Shown piece after piece: positions 8,042-16,365 of a stretch of 64,000 nt of DNA. The position numbers and the translations under genes were made by a program. Below the pieces are notes generated by a model that was not told the origin of the DNA, searched no databases, and saw only the letters and a program-made list of their open reading frames with translations. The DNA is from Nesterenkonia lutea (GTDB lineage: Bacteria; Actinomycetota; Actinomycetes; Actinomycetales; Micrococcaceae). The stretch lies in NCBI RefSeq assembly GCF_014873955.1, contig NZ_JADBED010000001.1, positions 1,984,001-2,048,000 on the forward strand, given 5' to 3'. Numbering within the stretch: the stretch's first letter is position 1; every line of letters begins with the position of its first letter.

Positions 8042-8998
8042 TCAGCCCTCCTTCTCGGTCGTGACGCGGCGCTGGATCAGGGACAGGACGACGACTATGA
8101 GGAAGAAGACCACCGATATAGCGCTGGCCCGCCCTATGTTGTTCTCGTCGAACGCCGCGGTGACGGCCTCGTACATCACTGTTCGTGTCGCATCCTCGTT
8201 GAGGCCGCCGCCGGACTTGGCCAGGACATAGATCTGATCGAACACCCGGAGCGAGAGGATCGTGGTGTAGAGGGCCACGAACACCAGGGTCGTCCTGACC
8301 CCCGGCAGCGTGACGTGGACGAACCGTTGCCAGCCGTTGGCCCGGTCGAGTTCAGCGGCCTCGTAGAGCTCTGCCGGAACCTGCTGCAGCGCCGCCAGCA
8401 GAATGACCATCTGGAACCCGCAGCCCTGCCAGATCGAGAGGACGATGACTGAGGCAAGCGCCGTGAGCTCCGAACCGAGCCAGTCCTGGGACCCGAAGGT
8501 CCCTCCCGAGAAGAAGGTGAGGGCAGAGTTGAGCAGCCCTTCGTCACCGCGAGCCAGGATGAGACGCCAGATGATCGCGACCAGAGCGATGGGAAAGACG
8601 ACGGGCAGGAAGTACAGCGAACGGAAGATTCCGATCCCGGGAATGTTCTTCTTGACCAGCAGTGCCAGGGCGAGGGCCAGGGCCGTCTGCACCGGCACGA
8701 CGACCGCGGCGAAGATCAGGTTGTGCAGCAGCGCGTCCAGGAACTGTCCGGAGACGTCGGGGTCTGTCAGGATCCGGACATACTGCGTGAGCCCCATGAA
8801 CGAGGGATCTCGCGGGTCTCCCAACCGGACGTTGTACAGCGAGAAGCCGATCGAGGCCACGAACGGCACAGCCACAAACAGCAGCAGGAGCGAGACGGCC
8901 GGAGCGGCCATGAGCGGACCCGCAAACTGGGCCCTTCTGATCTTTCGCGGCCTGACGGTCCGGGCCTGCGGGGGGTTGAGCCCTGTTGTGGTGGCGAT
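8042..8998 (-). CDS. ABC sugar transporter permease, MalF type (possible ATC start)
   Basis: A CUT1-family permease of about 318 residues with six hydrophobic segments (the first is APAVSLLLLFVAVPFVASIG) and the EAA loop YEAAELDRANGWQRF. The start is odd. In this frame there is no ATG, GTG or TTG between the preceding gene's stop and the first membrane segment. An ATC at 8998-8996 sits 6 nt after a perfect AAGGAG, giving (M)ATTTGLNPPQ. The other choices are an ATG about 33 codons further in, just before the first membrane segment, or a start far upstream inside the binding-protein gene. I take the ATC as likeliest. A strong hairpin lies between this gene and the binding-protein gene. Confidence 0.82.
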   Translation of the reverse strand: MATTTGLNPPQARTVRPRKIRRAQFAGPLMAAPAVSLLLLFVAVPFVASIGFSLYNVRLGDPRDPSFMGLTQYVRILTDPDVSGQFLDALLHNLIFAAVVVPVQTALALALALLVKKNIPGIGIFRSLYFLPVVFPIALVAIIWRLILARGDEGLLNSALTFFSGGTFGSQDWLGSELTALASVIVLSIWQGCGFQMVILLAALQQVPAELYEAAELDRANGWQRFVHVTLPGVRTTLVFVALYTTILSLRVFDQIYVLAKSGGGLNEDATRTVMYEAVTAAFDENNIGRASAISVVFFLIVVVLSLIQRRVTTEKEG

Positions 8999-9016
8999 GT
9001 CGCACTCCTTGAGCTG

Positions 9017-9046
9017 AGGAAGCGGGGCCCGCAGGCCCCGCTTCCT
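9017..9046 (-). terminator. Intercistronic hairpin (partial terminator or mRNA stabiliser)
   Basis: A perfect 13-bp GC-rich stem (9017-9029 with 9034-9046) and loop CGCA lie 7 nt after the binding-protein stop and just before the permease ribosome-binding site. Hairpins here usually let the binding protein be made in excess over the membrane genes. Confidence 0.65.
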
Positions 9047-9053
9047 GAGTCGA

Positions 9054-10388
9054 TCAGTCGTTCTGGTAGCCGTCGTTGTCCGCGAAGTCGGAATCAATCG
9101 CTCGGGCGGCCGAGTTGAGCTCGTCCTGCACGTCCGCGCCTCCCCAGATCGCGAGGAGTGCACTTCCGAAGGCGCTTGTCACGGTGGGGTATCCGGGGGT
9201 CACCGGACGGGCGACCGCAACGCACTCTTCGGTGACGTCCTCTGAGCCGCAGGCCGAGGCGAGGTTGTCAGCGAACAGCTCCAGCGGCTTGTCCGGGCCG
9301 TAGAGCTCACTCTGTTCCAGGGCCGAGGTGCTGCCTGGGACCGCCGCGTTGGCCTCGACCATCGCGCCGATGCTCTCGTCCGTGAGCAGGAAGTCGAGGA
9401 ACGCTCCAGCCGCCTCGGGGTTGTCCTCGGCAGCAGGCGTGGCGCCCCACTGCCAGGACCCGTGCCCTGCCTTGGTTCCCTGACCAAAGTCCGGCAGCGG
9501 CATGAGCACGAGATCCTCCCCGAGCGCCTCGCTGAAGGTGGGATACATCCAGTTGCCGGTCCAGGTCAGAGCAGTCTCGCCGTCTGGGAACGCCGTTCCG
9601 CTGGTGTTGGGATCGGCGAACTCCTTCCAGGAGGCCCAGCGTTCAAGTGCATCAACGTTCTGCTGGCTGTTGAGCACCCCCTCAGCCTCCCCGTCCAGCA
9701 TGAGCGTGCCCCCCGCTGACCAGATGTCCGGAGTCGTGGTGAATGTTCCCCACTCCGCCGCGAAGCCATTGGCTTCTCCGAGATCGACCGCTTTGCCGGA
9801 GGGCGAGACCTCAGCCAGCTCCGCGAGGTGGGTCTCGAACTCATCGACGGTCCACGCCTCATCCGCGGTCGTCGGCGCCTCGATGCCCGCCTCATCCAGC
9901 AGCGCCTTATTGCCCCACAGGCCCAGTCCTACGTCGAACATGCCCACGGCGTACGTGGCGTCGTTGTAGGTGCCGCTCTCCTCGACGCCTCCGATCCGGT
10001 TGTCGAGCGTCTCTGCCGAGACGACATCCTCCAGCGGAATCAGCTTGCGGTCATAGACGAACGACGCCATGGTCGGGGCGTCCATCTCCATGACCTCGGG
10101 CAGATCCTCGGCCGAGGTCGATTGGATGGTGCTGGTGTAGTCAGCTTCCGGGATGAGCGTAAGCTCCGCCGTCACGTCTTCCTGGGAGGAGTTGAACTCG
10201 TCCACGAGTGACTGCAGCGCCTCACTCTCCGCCGCCTGGCCTGCGTGGGCCCACACCTCGATGGCGCCGTCGGCCTCACCGCCGCCGGAACCCCCGGAGT
10301 CCCCGGAGCACGCGGACAGAATGAGGGCCAGCGAGAGCCCCGTGCCGATCGTCACGGGGATTGGCCGAGACCTCCTACGTACAGACAT
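9054..10388 (-). CDS. ABC sugar transporter substrate-binding lipoprotein (CUT1 family)
   Basis: A 444-residue extracellular lipoprotein that captures sugar for the two downstream permeases. The ATG at 10388 has AAGGAA upstream; the longer frame back to 10544 runs through the operator region and is rejected. The signal peptide ends LILSAC with lipid Cys27, followed by a Gly/Ser-rich linker. The mature part is typical of family 1 sugar-binding proteins: EVWAHAGQAAESEALQSLV near the start, then FPDGETALTWTGNWMYP and GSWQWGATPAAEDNPEAAGAF. It is the first gene of the nag operon and is preceded by two dre-like operators, so GlcNAc or chito-oligosaccharide is the likely ligand. Confidence 0.92.
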   Translation of the reverse strand: MSVRRRSRPIPVTIGTGLSLALILSACSGDSGGSGGGEADGAIEVWAHAGQAAESEALQSLVDEFNSSQEDVTAELTLIPEADYTSTIQSTSAEDLPEVMEMDAPTMASFVYDRKLIPLEDVVSAETLDNRIGGVEESGTYNDATYAVGMFDVGLGLWGNKALLDEAGIEAPTTADEAWTVDEFETHLAELAEVSPSGKAVDLGEANGFAAEWGTFTTTPDIWSAGGTLMLDGEAEGVLNSQQNVDALERWASWKEFADPNTSGTAFPDGETALTWTGNWMYPTFSEALGEDLVLMPLPDFGQGTKAGHGSWQWGATPAAEDNPEAAGAFLDFLLTDESIGAMVEANAAVPGSTSALEQSELYGPDKPLELFADNLASACGSEDVTEECVAVARPVTPGYPTVTSAFGSALLAIWGGADVQDELNSAARAIDSDFADNDGYQND

Positions 10389-10442
10389 CGCTTCAGTTCC
10401 TTCCGATTCCGTGAGACTGGATGATGCGTCGATTTGACAAGT

Positions 10443-10456
10443 TTGGCCTAGACCAA
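10443..10456. promoter_or_regulatory. dre-like operator 1 (DasR/NagR type)
   Basis: TTGGCCTAGACCAA differs from a perfect palindrome by one base pair and matches the DasR consensus core TGGTCTAGACCA closely. It lies in the divergent promoter between the sugar-binding protein (start 10388) and the GntR regulator (start 10507). Confidence 0.75.
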
Positions 10457-10471
10457 TTTCGAAGTCAATAG

Positions 10472-10487
10472 ATTGGCCTAGGCCAAT
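10472..10487. promoter_or_regulatory. dre-like operator 2 (perfect 16-bp palindrome)
   Basis: ATTGGCCTAGGCCAAT is a perfect palindrome centred 30 bp from operator 1. It ends 19 nt before the regulator start, so autoregulation together with control of the nag operon is likely. Confidence 0.78.
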
Positions 10488-10506
10488 TTTTCTCGCTGGA
10501 GATATC

Positions 10507-11241
10507 ATGGTGGACATGACCTCTCGGGCCTTTGCGGCACCCAAGTACTACAAGGTGAAGGAAGAGCTTCGCCAGCTGGCCCACGAGGCTGGCCCCGAGG
10601 CTTCTCTGCCCACTGAACGCACACTGGCCGCTCAGTACACGACGTCCCGGACGACCGTGCGCCAGGCCATCGCCGAGCTGGTGGCCGAAGGAGTCCTGCA
10701 TCGGACCCAGGGCAAGGGGACCTTCGTGGCACCCTCGCGTCCGACCTATGTCCGTCAGCTCACGTCCTTCACCGAGGATGCGGAGGCGCAGCATCTTCGA
10801 AGCGCCTCCGACATCCTGGGGATCGAAACGGTCCCTGCCGACGCGCACCTCGCCGAACGGCTGAGCGTCTCGCCTGGAACGGAGCTCACACGCGTAGAGC
10901 GCGTGCGCATCATCAACGGGGAGCCTCTGGCGCACGAGACTGCCCACCTGCCCGGGCCCCTGGCCGGGCTGCAGCACCGCCTGGAGCAGAACGGGTCACT
11001 GTACGCAGTCCTGAGCACGCACTACGGCATCAGCATCGCTGAGGCAGAGGACACAGTGATGACCATGGTCGCCGGCCCGCGTGAAGCGCACCTGCTCACC
11101 ATCGAGACAGGTGCTCCCCTGCTGCTGATTCACCGACGCGGGCTCAACGCGCAGGGGTCCCCCGTCGAATGGACGCGGTCGGTCTTCCGCGGCGACCGCT
11201 TCCAGTTCTTTGCCCGCACCTCCGCCGATTCGACTCCCTAG
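10507..11241 (+). CDS. GntR/HutC-family regulator, DasR/NagR-like
   Basis: A 244-residue transcription factor. The N-terminal winged helix (about 13-75) includes LPTERTLAAQYTTSRTTVRQAI and the wing TQGKGTFVA. A UTRA/HutC effector domain follows (about 95-235), which in NagR and DasR binds GlcN-6-P or GlcNAc-6-P. The ATG at 10507 is preceded by GGAGA; an ATG at 10516 is possible. It is divergent from the GlcNAc-type operon, with two dre-like palindromes between them, which strongly supports a DasR/NagR role as repressor of amino-sugar uptake. Its stop and the stop of the convergent permease share one CTAG tetranucleotide at 11238-11241. Confidence 0.92.
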   Translation: MVDMTSRAFAAPKYYKVKEELRQLAHEAGPEASLPTERTLAAQYTTSRTTVRQAIAELVAEGVLHRTQGKGTFVAPSRPTYVRQLTSFTEDAEAQHLRSASDILGIETVPADAHLAERLSVSPGTELTRVERVRIINGEPLAHETAHLPGPLAGLQHRLEQNGSLYAVLSTHYGISIAEAEDTVMTMVAGPREAHLLTIETGAPLLLIHRRGLNAQGSPVEWTRSVFRGDRFQFFARTSADSTP

Positions 11242-12029
11242 GCGGCCAGTCCCATTCCGGTACGGCGCGCCACGAGGCGTTCCACCACACCGATCACGGA
11301 GTAGAGCAGCAGGGAAGCAAGAGTGACCACCAGTACGGAGGCCCAGAGCCTGTCGTACTGGGTGTTCGCGATCGCCTGAAAGATGCCGTATCCGATGCCG
11401 TCGCCGGTCGCCAGCCATTCCGCCAGCAGCGCTCCAGTGAGAGCGCCGGGAATCGAGACCCGGGTGGCGGTGAAGAATGAGGGGACCGAGGCGGGCATCG
11501 CCACTTTGCGCAGAACCGTGGCCGGCCCCCCGCCGTATACCTGAACGACCTCGGACATCGCAGGGGAGGTCGAACGCAGCCCCTCCACGATGGTGACCAG
11601 GGCGGGGAAGATGACCACGATCGTGCCCATTGCGGCAACGGAGAGCCAGTCCCGCCCGAAGATGAGCACGATGATCGGGGCCATAGCGACCAGCGGCACT
11701 GATCGGCAGATCATCGCCAGCGGCATCATGGCGACTTCGAAGCCCTTGAAGAGCTGGAACAGCATCGCCACCACGAGGGCCACAAGGAGCCCCGCGGTGA
11801 AGCCGATGAGCGTGTCCACCATGGTGATCTGGAAGTCTGACCAGACCAGCGCGAGGTTCTCGGCAGCGGCCTCCTCGACGAAGAGGTATCCGTAGACGTC
11901 CAGCGGCCCCTTGCCGATGATGCCCGAGACGTCGAAGAACGCCAGCAGGCCCACCCAGGCGATGAGTATCAGCCCCAGCGAGAGCACGAGATTGGCCACT
12001 GGCTTCAGCGGCACGAAGATCTTCCGCAT
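11238..12029 (-). CDS. ABC transporter permease, SsuC/TauC/ThiX type (second)
   Basis: A 263-residue inner-membrane permease of the binding-protein-dependent family used for nitrate, sulfonates, taurine and thiamine precursors. It has about six hydrophobic segments and an EAA-like loop around the segment GPATVLRKVAMPASVPSFF. The second of two adjacent ATGs (12029) lies 5 nt after GGAG; the first, at 12032, overlaps the upstream stop. It is paired with another permease gene, an ATPase and a binding protein in the same operon. It is the distal gene and ends against the GntR regulator. The substrate is inferred to be a purine-related heterocycle. Confidence 0.88.
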   Translation of the reverse strand: MRKIFVPLKPVANLVLSLGLILIAWVGLLAFFDVSGIIGKGPLDVYGYLFVEEAAAENLALVWSDFQITMVDTLIGFTAGLLVALVVAMLFQLFKGFEVAMMPLAMICRSVPLVAMAPIIVLIFGRDWLSVAAMGTIVVIFPALVTIVEGLRSTSPAMSEVVQVYGGGPATVLRKVAMPASVPSFFTATRVSIPGALTGALLAEWLATGDGIGYGIFQAIANTQYDRLWASVLVVTLASLLLYSVIGVVERLVARRTGMGLAA

Positions 12030-12898
12030 CATGTCTCCTTTCCTGCCCAAGGGGCCACGAAGCGACCGGCGAGAGCGATGACGGCGTAGGCGGCGCCGGC
12101 CACCAGCACGGCGACCAGGGCGAGCGCCCAGAGTCGATCGACGTTGAGCGTCTCCTGCGCGCTGACCATCGCTGGTCCGAGCCCGCTGTCGACGCCGCCG
12201 ACGAATTCACCGAGGATCGCACCCAGGACTGCTGCCGGGGCGGCGATCTTCAGCGCCGTGAAGATATAGGGGACCGCAGTGATGAGCTGCACCTTGACCA
12301 GCTGGTGGAAGCGACTGCCCCCGGCGACGGCGATGACGTCGAGTCCCGAGGGGTCGGCGGCCTTGAGTCCCTGGATGGTTGTCACAACCGTCACGAAGAA
12401 CACGGAGAGACCCGCGAGCACGGCAGCCGTCATCGAAGGCTCCCCGCTCAGCGGCGGCCCAGCCACGGCGAAGATCACCGGACCGATGGCGATCAGCGGG
12501 AGGCAGTAGGTGATCACCGCCATCTGTGTGGCGAGACGCTCGAGCCAGGGTGCGAGCAGGACAAGCCCCGCCGTCGCCACCGCCAGAGCGTTGCCCACGG
12601 CGAAGCCGATCCCCGCCTCCGCCAGCGTGACCGAGGCATTGCGCCAGTAGAAGGAGAATCCGTCTGCGGCCAGCTGTTGCAGGACCTCGGGTGGTGTGGG
12701 GACCGCCGAAACATTGCCGCCGGCGCCGCGCCCGACGAGGTTGAGCGCACCGACGACCCACCAGGCAGCCAGCACCACCAGCAGGCCCATGGTGCCGGGG
12801 ACCCAGCTGGGCAGCGTGACCGAGGACCGTTGGCGGCGGGCGGTTTTGGGGCCGACGGGACTCCCCGTCCGGGGGTCCACCGCTGTGCTCAGGCTCAT
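12029..12898 (-). CDS. ABC transporter permease, SsuC/TauC/ThiX type (first)
   Basis: A 289-residue permease with an N-terminal Arg/Ser-rich cytoplasmic stretch of about 38 residues before the first membrane segment ([17 protein letters not shown]). The ATG at 12898 overlaps the ATPase TGA (ATGA). The much longer frame upstream lies within the ATPase gene and is rejected. The EAA loop region reads [20 protein letters not shown]. Two different permease genes indicate a heterodimeric channel. The operon order is binding protein, ATPase, permease, permease, all on the minus strand with overlaps of 1-4 nt after the ATPase. Confidence 0.9.
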   Translation of the reverse strand: MSLSTAVDPRTGSPVGPKTARRQRSSVTLPSWVPGTMGLLVVLAAWWVVGALNLVGRGAGGNVSAVPTPPEVLQQLAADGFSFYWRNASVTLAEAGIGFAVGNALAVATAGLVLLAPWLERLATQMAVITYCLPLIAIGPVIFAVAGPPLSGEPSMTAAVLAGLSVFFVTVVTTIQGLKAADPSGLDVIAVAGGSRFHQLVKVQLITAVPYIFTALKIAAPAAVLGAILGEFVGGVDSGLGPAMVSAQETLNVDRLWALALVAVLVAGAAYAVIALAGRFVAPWAGKET

Positions 12899-13731
12899 GA
12901 GCCGCCGCCCGGTCCGGGCTGGCCGAAGAGCAGATCCGAGGCATGGTCCACCAGGGCATGGAACTCCGGAGTCCGCTGCATCTCCGGGGTGCGCGGCCGA
13001 GGAAGGTCCACTTCGAAGACTTCGCGGATGCCACCGGGGCGCGCACTCATGACCGCGACGACATCGGAGAGGAAGATCGCTTCGGCGATGCCGTGGGTGA
13101 CCATCAGCGTCGTCGCCGGCTTCTCGGTCCAGATCCGCAGAAGCTCCATGTTCAGCCGCTGGCGGGTCATGTCGTCGAGCGCACCGAAAGGTTCGTCCAG
13201 TAGCAGCACCGAAGGCTTCACCACCAGGGCCCGAGCAATGGACACCCGCTGCCGCATGCCCCCGGAGAGCTGAGCAGGACGCGCCTTCTCGAACCCCTTG
13301 AGTCCGACCAGGTCGACCAGACCCTGGATCAGTCCCGGTTCGGGCTTGATCCCGGCCACCTCCAGCGGCAGCCGGATGTTGGAGACCACGCTGCGCCACG
13401 GCAGCAGGGCCGAATCCTGAAACGCGATCCCCAGATGATGGCCGGCACGGAGCTCCGCCGGCGACTGTCCGTCCATCCGCAGCTCACCAGTGGTCGGCTT
13501 CTCCAGGCCGGCGAGCATCCGCAGAATGGTGGACTTTCCACACCCGGAGGGCCCGAGCAGGGACAGAAACGTCCCGCGTCCGGTGGCGAGGTTGACGTCC
13601 TCCAGGGCGGTCACCTGCTTGGCGCCCGAGCCGAAGACCTTGCTCAGTCCGCTGAGGCTGATGCCGTCGCCGGTGAGATGCATGCTGTCCGTGTCGACGG
13701 CGGGGTTATGGGTACCGAGTGCAGCTGTCAC
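12895..13731 (-). CDS. ABC transporter ATP-binding protein, SsuB/TauB type
   Basis: A 278-residue ATPase that energises the two permeases. It has Walker [11 protein letters not shown] (about 59-68), a Q loop [13 protein letters not shown], the signature [15 protein letters not shown], Walker [13 protein letters not shown] and the switch His in VTHGIAEA. These are typical of the nitrate/sulfonate/taurine subfamily, which usually has the Q-loop sequence ending LLPW. It lies 33 nt after the binding-protein gene and overlaps the next permease by 4 nt. Confidence 0.94.
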   Translation of the reverse strand: MTAALGTHNPAVDTDSMHLTGDGISLSGLSKVFGSGAKQVTALEDVNLATGRGTFLSLLGPSGCGKSTILRMLAGLEKPTTGELRMDGQSPAELRAGHHLGIAFQDSALLPWRSVVSNIRLPLEVAGIKPEPGLIQGLVDLVGLKGFEKARPAQLSGGMRQRVSIARALVVKPSVLLLDEPFGALDDMTRQRLNMELLRIWTEKPATTLMVTHGIAEAIFLSDVVAVMSARPGGIREVFEVDLPRPRTPEMQRTPEFHALVDHASDLLFGQPGPGGGS

Positions 13732-13764
13732 GTCACGCTCCTTGCTAATTCTTGCTCAGGGGCT

Positions 13765-14847
13765 TCAGGGAAGCGGGTGTTCGATGAGGTCGGGGTTCTC
13801 CTCGTAGATCTCCTCGAGCAGGCTCAGGTCGAAGAGGTCCTCGGGCACGTCATAGCCCACGGCCTCCACTGCCGCGAGCGTGTCGGCGACGGCGTCGTCA
13901 GACATCGTGAACAGCCCGTTCTCCCGGGTCCACTCGGAGGTGATGAGCTCTGCCTGCGTCTCGGCAGTGCGCAACTGGTGGTCATAGTCGAGGTTCTGGT
14001 CGGCCGCGTGGTCTTCCACAGTGGTCCGGGCGGCCTCCTCAGGATCCGCCAGTGCGTCCTGCCACCCCCGGATGGAGGCCTCCAAGAAGGCCTTCAGCTC
14101 CTCGCGGTTCTCCTCGATGTCCTCCTCCGTAGCCACCAGGGACCCTCCGGAGAACGGCAGCCCGTGATCCACGAACATCATGGATTCCACGTCGTAGCCG
14201 GCCATCTCGATGCTGATCAGCTCATTCGTCGCGAAGCCGAAATAGGCGTCGATCTCTCCGTTGAGGAACGGCTGCGTGTCGGCCTGGATGGAGGCCACCT
14301 CCACCTCGCCCTCCAGATCATTGGCGGCCAGGAAGGCGTTGAAGACCGGCTCATTCGCCGGCGGAACGCCGACGCTCATCCCGACGAGGTCCTCGGGCTC
14401 GGTGGCCGGGTTCTCGCTCATGGTGACCACGGTGTAGGGGATGTCCTGGAACACGGAGCCGATGATCTTCAGCGGTGCATCATCGCCCTCCGCCTCGATC
14501 GTGGACGCAACCACCAACGGGTTGGACCAGCCCACCAGACCCGCACCAGAGGCCACCTGCACGGTGGAAGGTGTCGCGGAGGGGCCGCCAGGGATCAGAT
14601 TGACCGATTCGAAGCCGTTCTCCTCGTAATAGCCGTTGTCGATGGCCTCGTAGAGGCCCACGAACTCTGCCGTGTGCAGCCAGGACAGCGGCACATCGAT
14701 CGAACCGTAGTCGGCATCTGCGGAGGTCTCCTCGTCCTCGGCGACCGCTCCCCCGCCGCACGCGGTGAGGACGAGCAGGCCAAGGCTCAGTGACCCTGCC
14801 GTGAGAGTGCGGATCCCGGGGCGGCTGTGGTGGTGAAGCGTGCTCAT
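13765..14847 (-). CDS. ABC transporter substrate-binding lipoprotein, NMT1/SsuA-like
   Basis: A 360-residue lipoprotein and the first gene of the importer operon. The ATG at 14847 has AAGGAG 6 nt upstream; the long upstream frame overlaps the amidohydrolase gene and is rejected. The lipobox is VLTAC with lipid Cys30. The fold is type II periplasmic (NMT1/THI5-like), with SWLHTAEFVGLYEAIDNGYY near the start of the mature part and LIPGGPSATPS in the ligand-binding region. It is a close paralogue of the orphan protein at 874-1944. The gene sits downstream of two purine-type deaminases on the same strand, so a purine, oxopurine or related base is the inferred ligand. Confidence 0.9.
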   Translation of the reverse strand: MSTLHHHSRPGIRTLTAGSLSLGLLVLTACGGGAVAEDEETSADADYGSIDVPLSWLHTAEFVGLYEAIDNGYYEENGFESVNLIPGGPSATPSTVQVASGAGLVGWSNPLVVASTIEAEGDDAPLKIIGSVFQDIPYTVVTMSENPATEPEDLVGMSVGVPPANEPVFNAFLAANDLEGEVEVASIQADTQPFLNGEIDAYFGFATNELISIEMAGYDVESMMFVDHGLPFSGGSLVATEEDIEENREELKAFLEASIRGWQDALADPEEAARTTVEDHAADQNLDYDHQLRTAETQAELITSEWTRENGLFTMSDDAVADTLAAVEAVGYDVPEDLFDLSLLEEIYEENPDLIEHPLP

Positions 14848-14894
14848 CAGTTTCTCCTTGAGATGGGTGGCGTGCTTTGGTGCAGGATTCAGGG

Positions 14895-16307
14895 TCAGAC
14901 CCTGGCGGCGGTGTCCTCGGACCCCCGTGCGGTGATGCCAGCCTCTTCTCCGGCCTCCACTGCGGCGAGGTATTGGCTGCGGCGCTCGAACAGACCAGGA
15001 ACGGCCTGGCGTGCCGACTGGATGAGCTCCGGCAGCTCGGCGGTCAGAAGCTCTCCGTCTCGAGTGATGACACGACCGTCGACCATGGTGAGGCTGACAT
15101 CGCTGCCTCGGACCGCATGCACCAGGTTGTGGTGGATGTTGGCGTAGCGCCCTTCGGGCAACAGCGGAGTCATCCGGGGGGTGTCGGTGCGCACGGCGAT
15201 CAGGTCTGCCTGTTTGCCCACCTCGATCGATCCGATGCGGTCCTGCAGGCCCATGGCTCGTGCTCCGCCTATGGTCGCCATGGTCAGCACCTGCCAGGAG
15301 TCCATGGCGGCGGCGTCCATGCTGCGCAGCTTGCCGAGCAGGGAGGAGACCTTCATCTCCTCGAACATGTCCAGGTTGTTGTTCTCCTTCTCCCCGTCGG
15401 TGCCGATTCCCACCGGAATGCCGGCGGCGAGCATGTCCGCCACCGGGGCCATCCCGCTGGCCAGCTTCATGTTGCTGACCGGGTTGTGGGCCACTCCGGC
15501 GTTCTGTGAGGCCATATAGGCGATCTCGGAATCGTCGAGCCACACTGCATGGGCGAGGACCGTGCGCGGGACGTCGAAGAAGCCCAGGTCCTTCAGCGCG
15601 TGCACCGGCCGCTTGCCATAGCGCGCGTGGAACTCGGTGACATCCAGCGTGGATTCGCTGCAGTGGGTGTAGAGCCCGGTCTCGTAGGTCTGGGCGAGCT
15701 CCACAGCCCGGGCCAGGCCGGCGTCGTCGGCGTAGAAGGGGTGCTCCAGTCCCACCCAGGGGATGATGCGACCCTCTCCTCGCCCTGCAGCGGGGCCCCA
15801 GGTGCGCAGCATGCGCTCGTTGTCGTCAAGGGTGTCGAAATAGTTGTGCTCAGGGTGCTCGCCGACGTAGTTCACGGTGACCAGCCGGTTTCCGAGCTGC
15901 TCGGCCGCCTCGGCGCAGCCGTCCATATAGCGCCACATGTCGACGGTGGTGGTCGTGCCGGCGAGGAGCCCCTCGGCGTAGCACAGGTATGCGGCAGTCT
16001 TGGCCTCATCGGCTTGCAGGACTCGGTGCATCGGGTCGATGTGCACGCGCAGCCATTCCCAGACAGGAAGATGTTCGGCGGTTCCGCGCAGGATCCCGGA
16101 GTGGTGGTGGGTGTTCACCAGCCCCGGCATGAGCACCTGGTCCCGCAGCCGGACCTCGGTCGCCTCTGGATGCGCCGCACGCAGCTGTGCCACCGGTCCC
16201 ACGGCTGCGATCAGGGTGTCCTCGACCAGGACTCCGTGCCCCGTGAGGACCTCATAAGGGGAGGTCATCGGGAGCAGAAGATCCGGAACGTACAGGGTCA
16301 GCGTCAT
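14895..16307 (-). CDS. Amidohydrolase, TRZ/ATZ-SsnA subfamily (purine-type deaminase, substrate unknown)
   Basis: A 470-residue cytoplasmic metal hydrolase of the chlorohydrolase, guanine deaminase and SAH deaminase group. The ATG at 16307 fits the spacing to the upstream gene; a longer frame to 16613 overlaps that gene. Metal and catalytic motifs are VNTHHHSG, YTHCSES, LAHAVWL and GTDGEKENNNLDMFEEMK. The third histidine and the final Asp of the family are present. It stands 58 nt after the 8-oxoguanine-deaminase-like gene and 47 nt before the importer operon. The context supports deamination of an imported aminopurine or similar ring, but the sequence alone does not fix the substrate. Confidence 0.85.
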   Translation of the reverse strand: MTLTLYVPDLLLPMTSPYEVLTGHGVLVEDTLIAAVGPVAQLRAAHPEATEVRLRDQVLMPGLVNTHHHSGILRGTAEHLPVWEWLRVHIDPMHRVLQADEAKTAAYLCYAEGLLAGTTTTVDMWRYMDGCAEAAEQLGNRLVTVNYVGEHPEHNYFDTLDDNERMLRTWGPAAGRGEGRIIPWVGLEHPFYADDAGLARAVELAQTYETGLYTHCSESTLDVTEFHARYGKRPVHALKDLGFFDVPRTVLAHAVWLDDSEIAYMASQNAGVAHNPVSNMKLASGMAPVADMLAAGIPVGIGTDGEKENNNLDMFEEMKVSSLLGKLRSMDAAAMDSWQVLTMATIGGARAMGLQDRIGSIEVGKQADLIAVRTDTPRMTPLLPEGRYANIHHNLVHAVRGSDVSLTMVDGRVITRDGELLTAELPELIQSARQAVPGLFERRSQYLAAVEAGEEAGITARGSEDTAARV

Positions 16308-16365
16308 TGGAGGCCTTTCAACGGCTCTGCAGGTCGTGGTGTTTTTCTGGAGATGAGCAGGGATT

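Noticed and set aside
11238..11241. CTAG shared by two convergent stop codons as a regulatory site
   Set aside because: CTAG is palindromic, so overlapping TAG stops of convergent genes arise by chance; no further symmetry is seen.
12305..13273. Long plus-strand frame opposite permease and ATPase genes
   Set aside because: Shadow of genes with clear ABC motifs on the minus strand.
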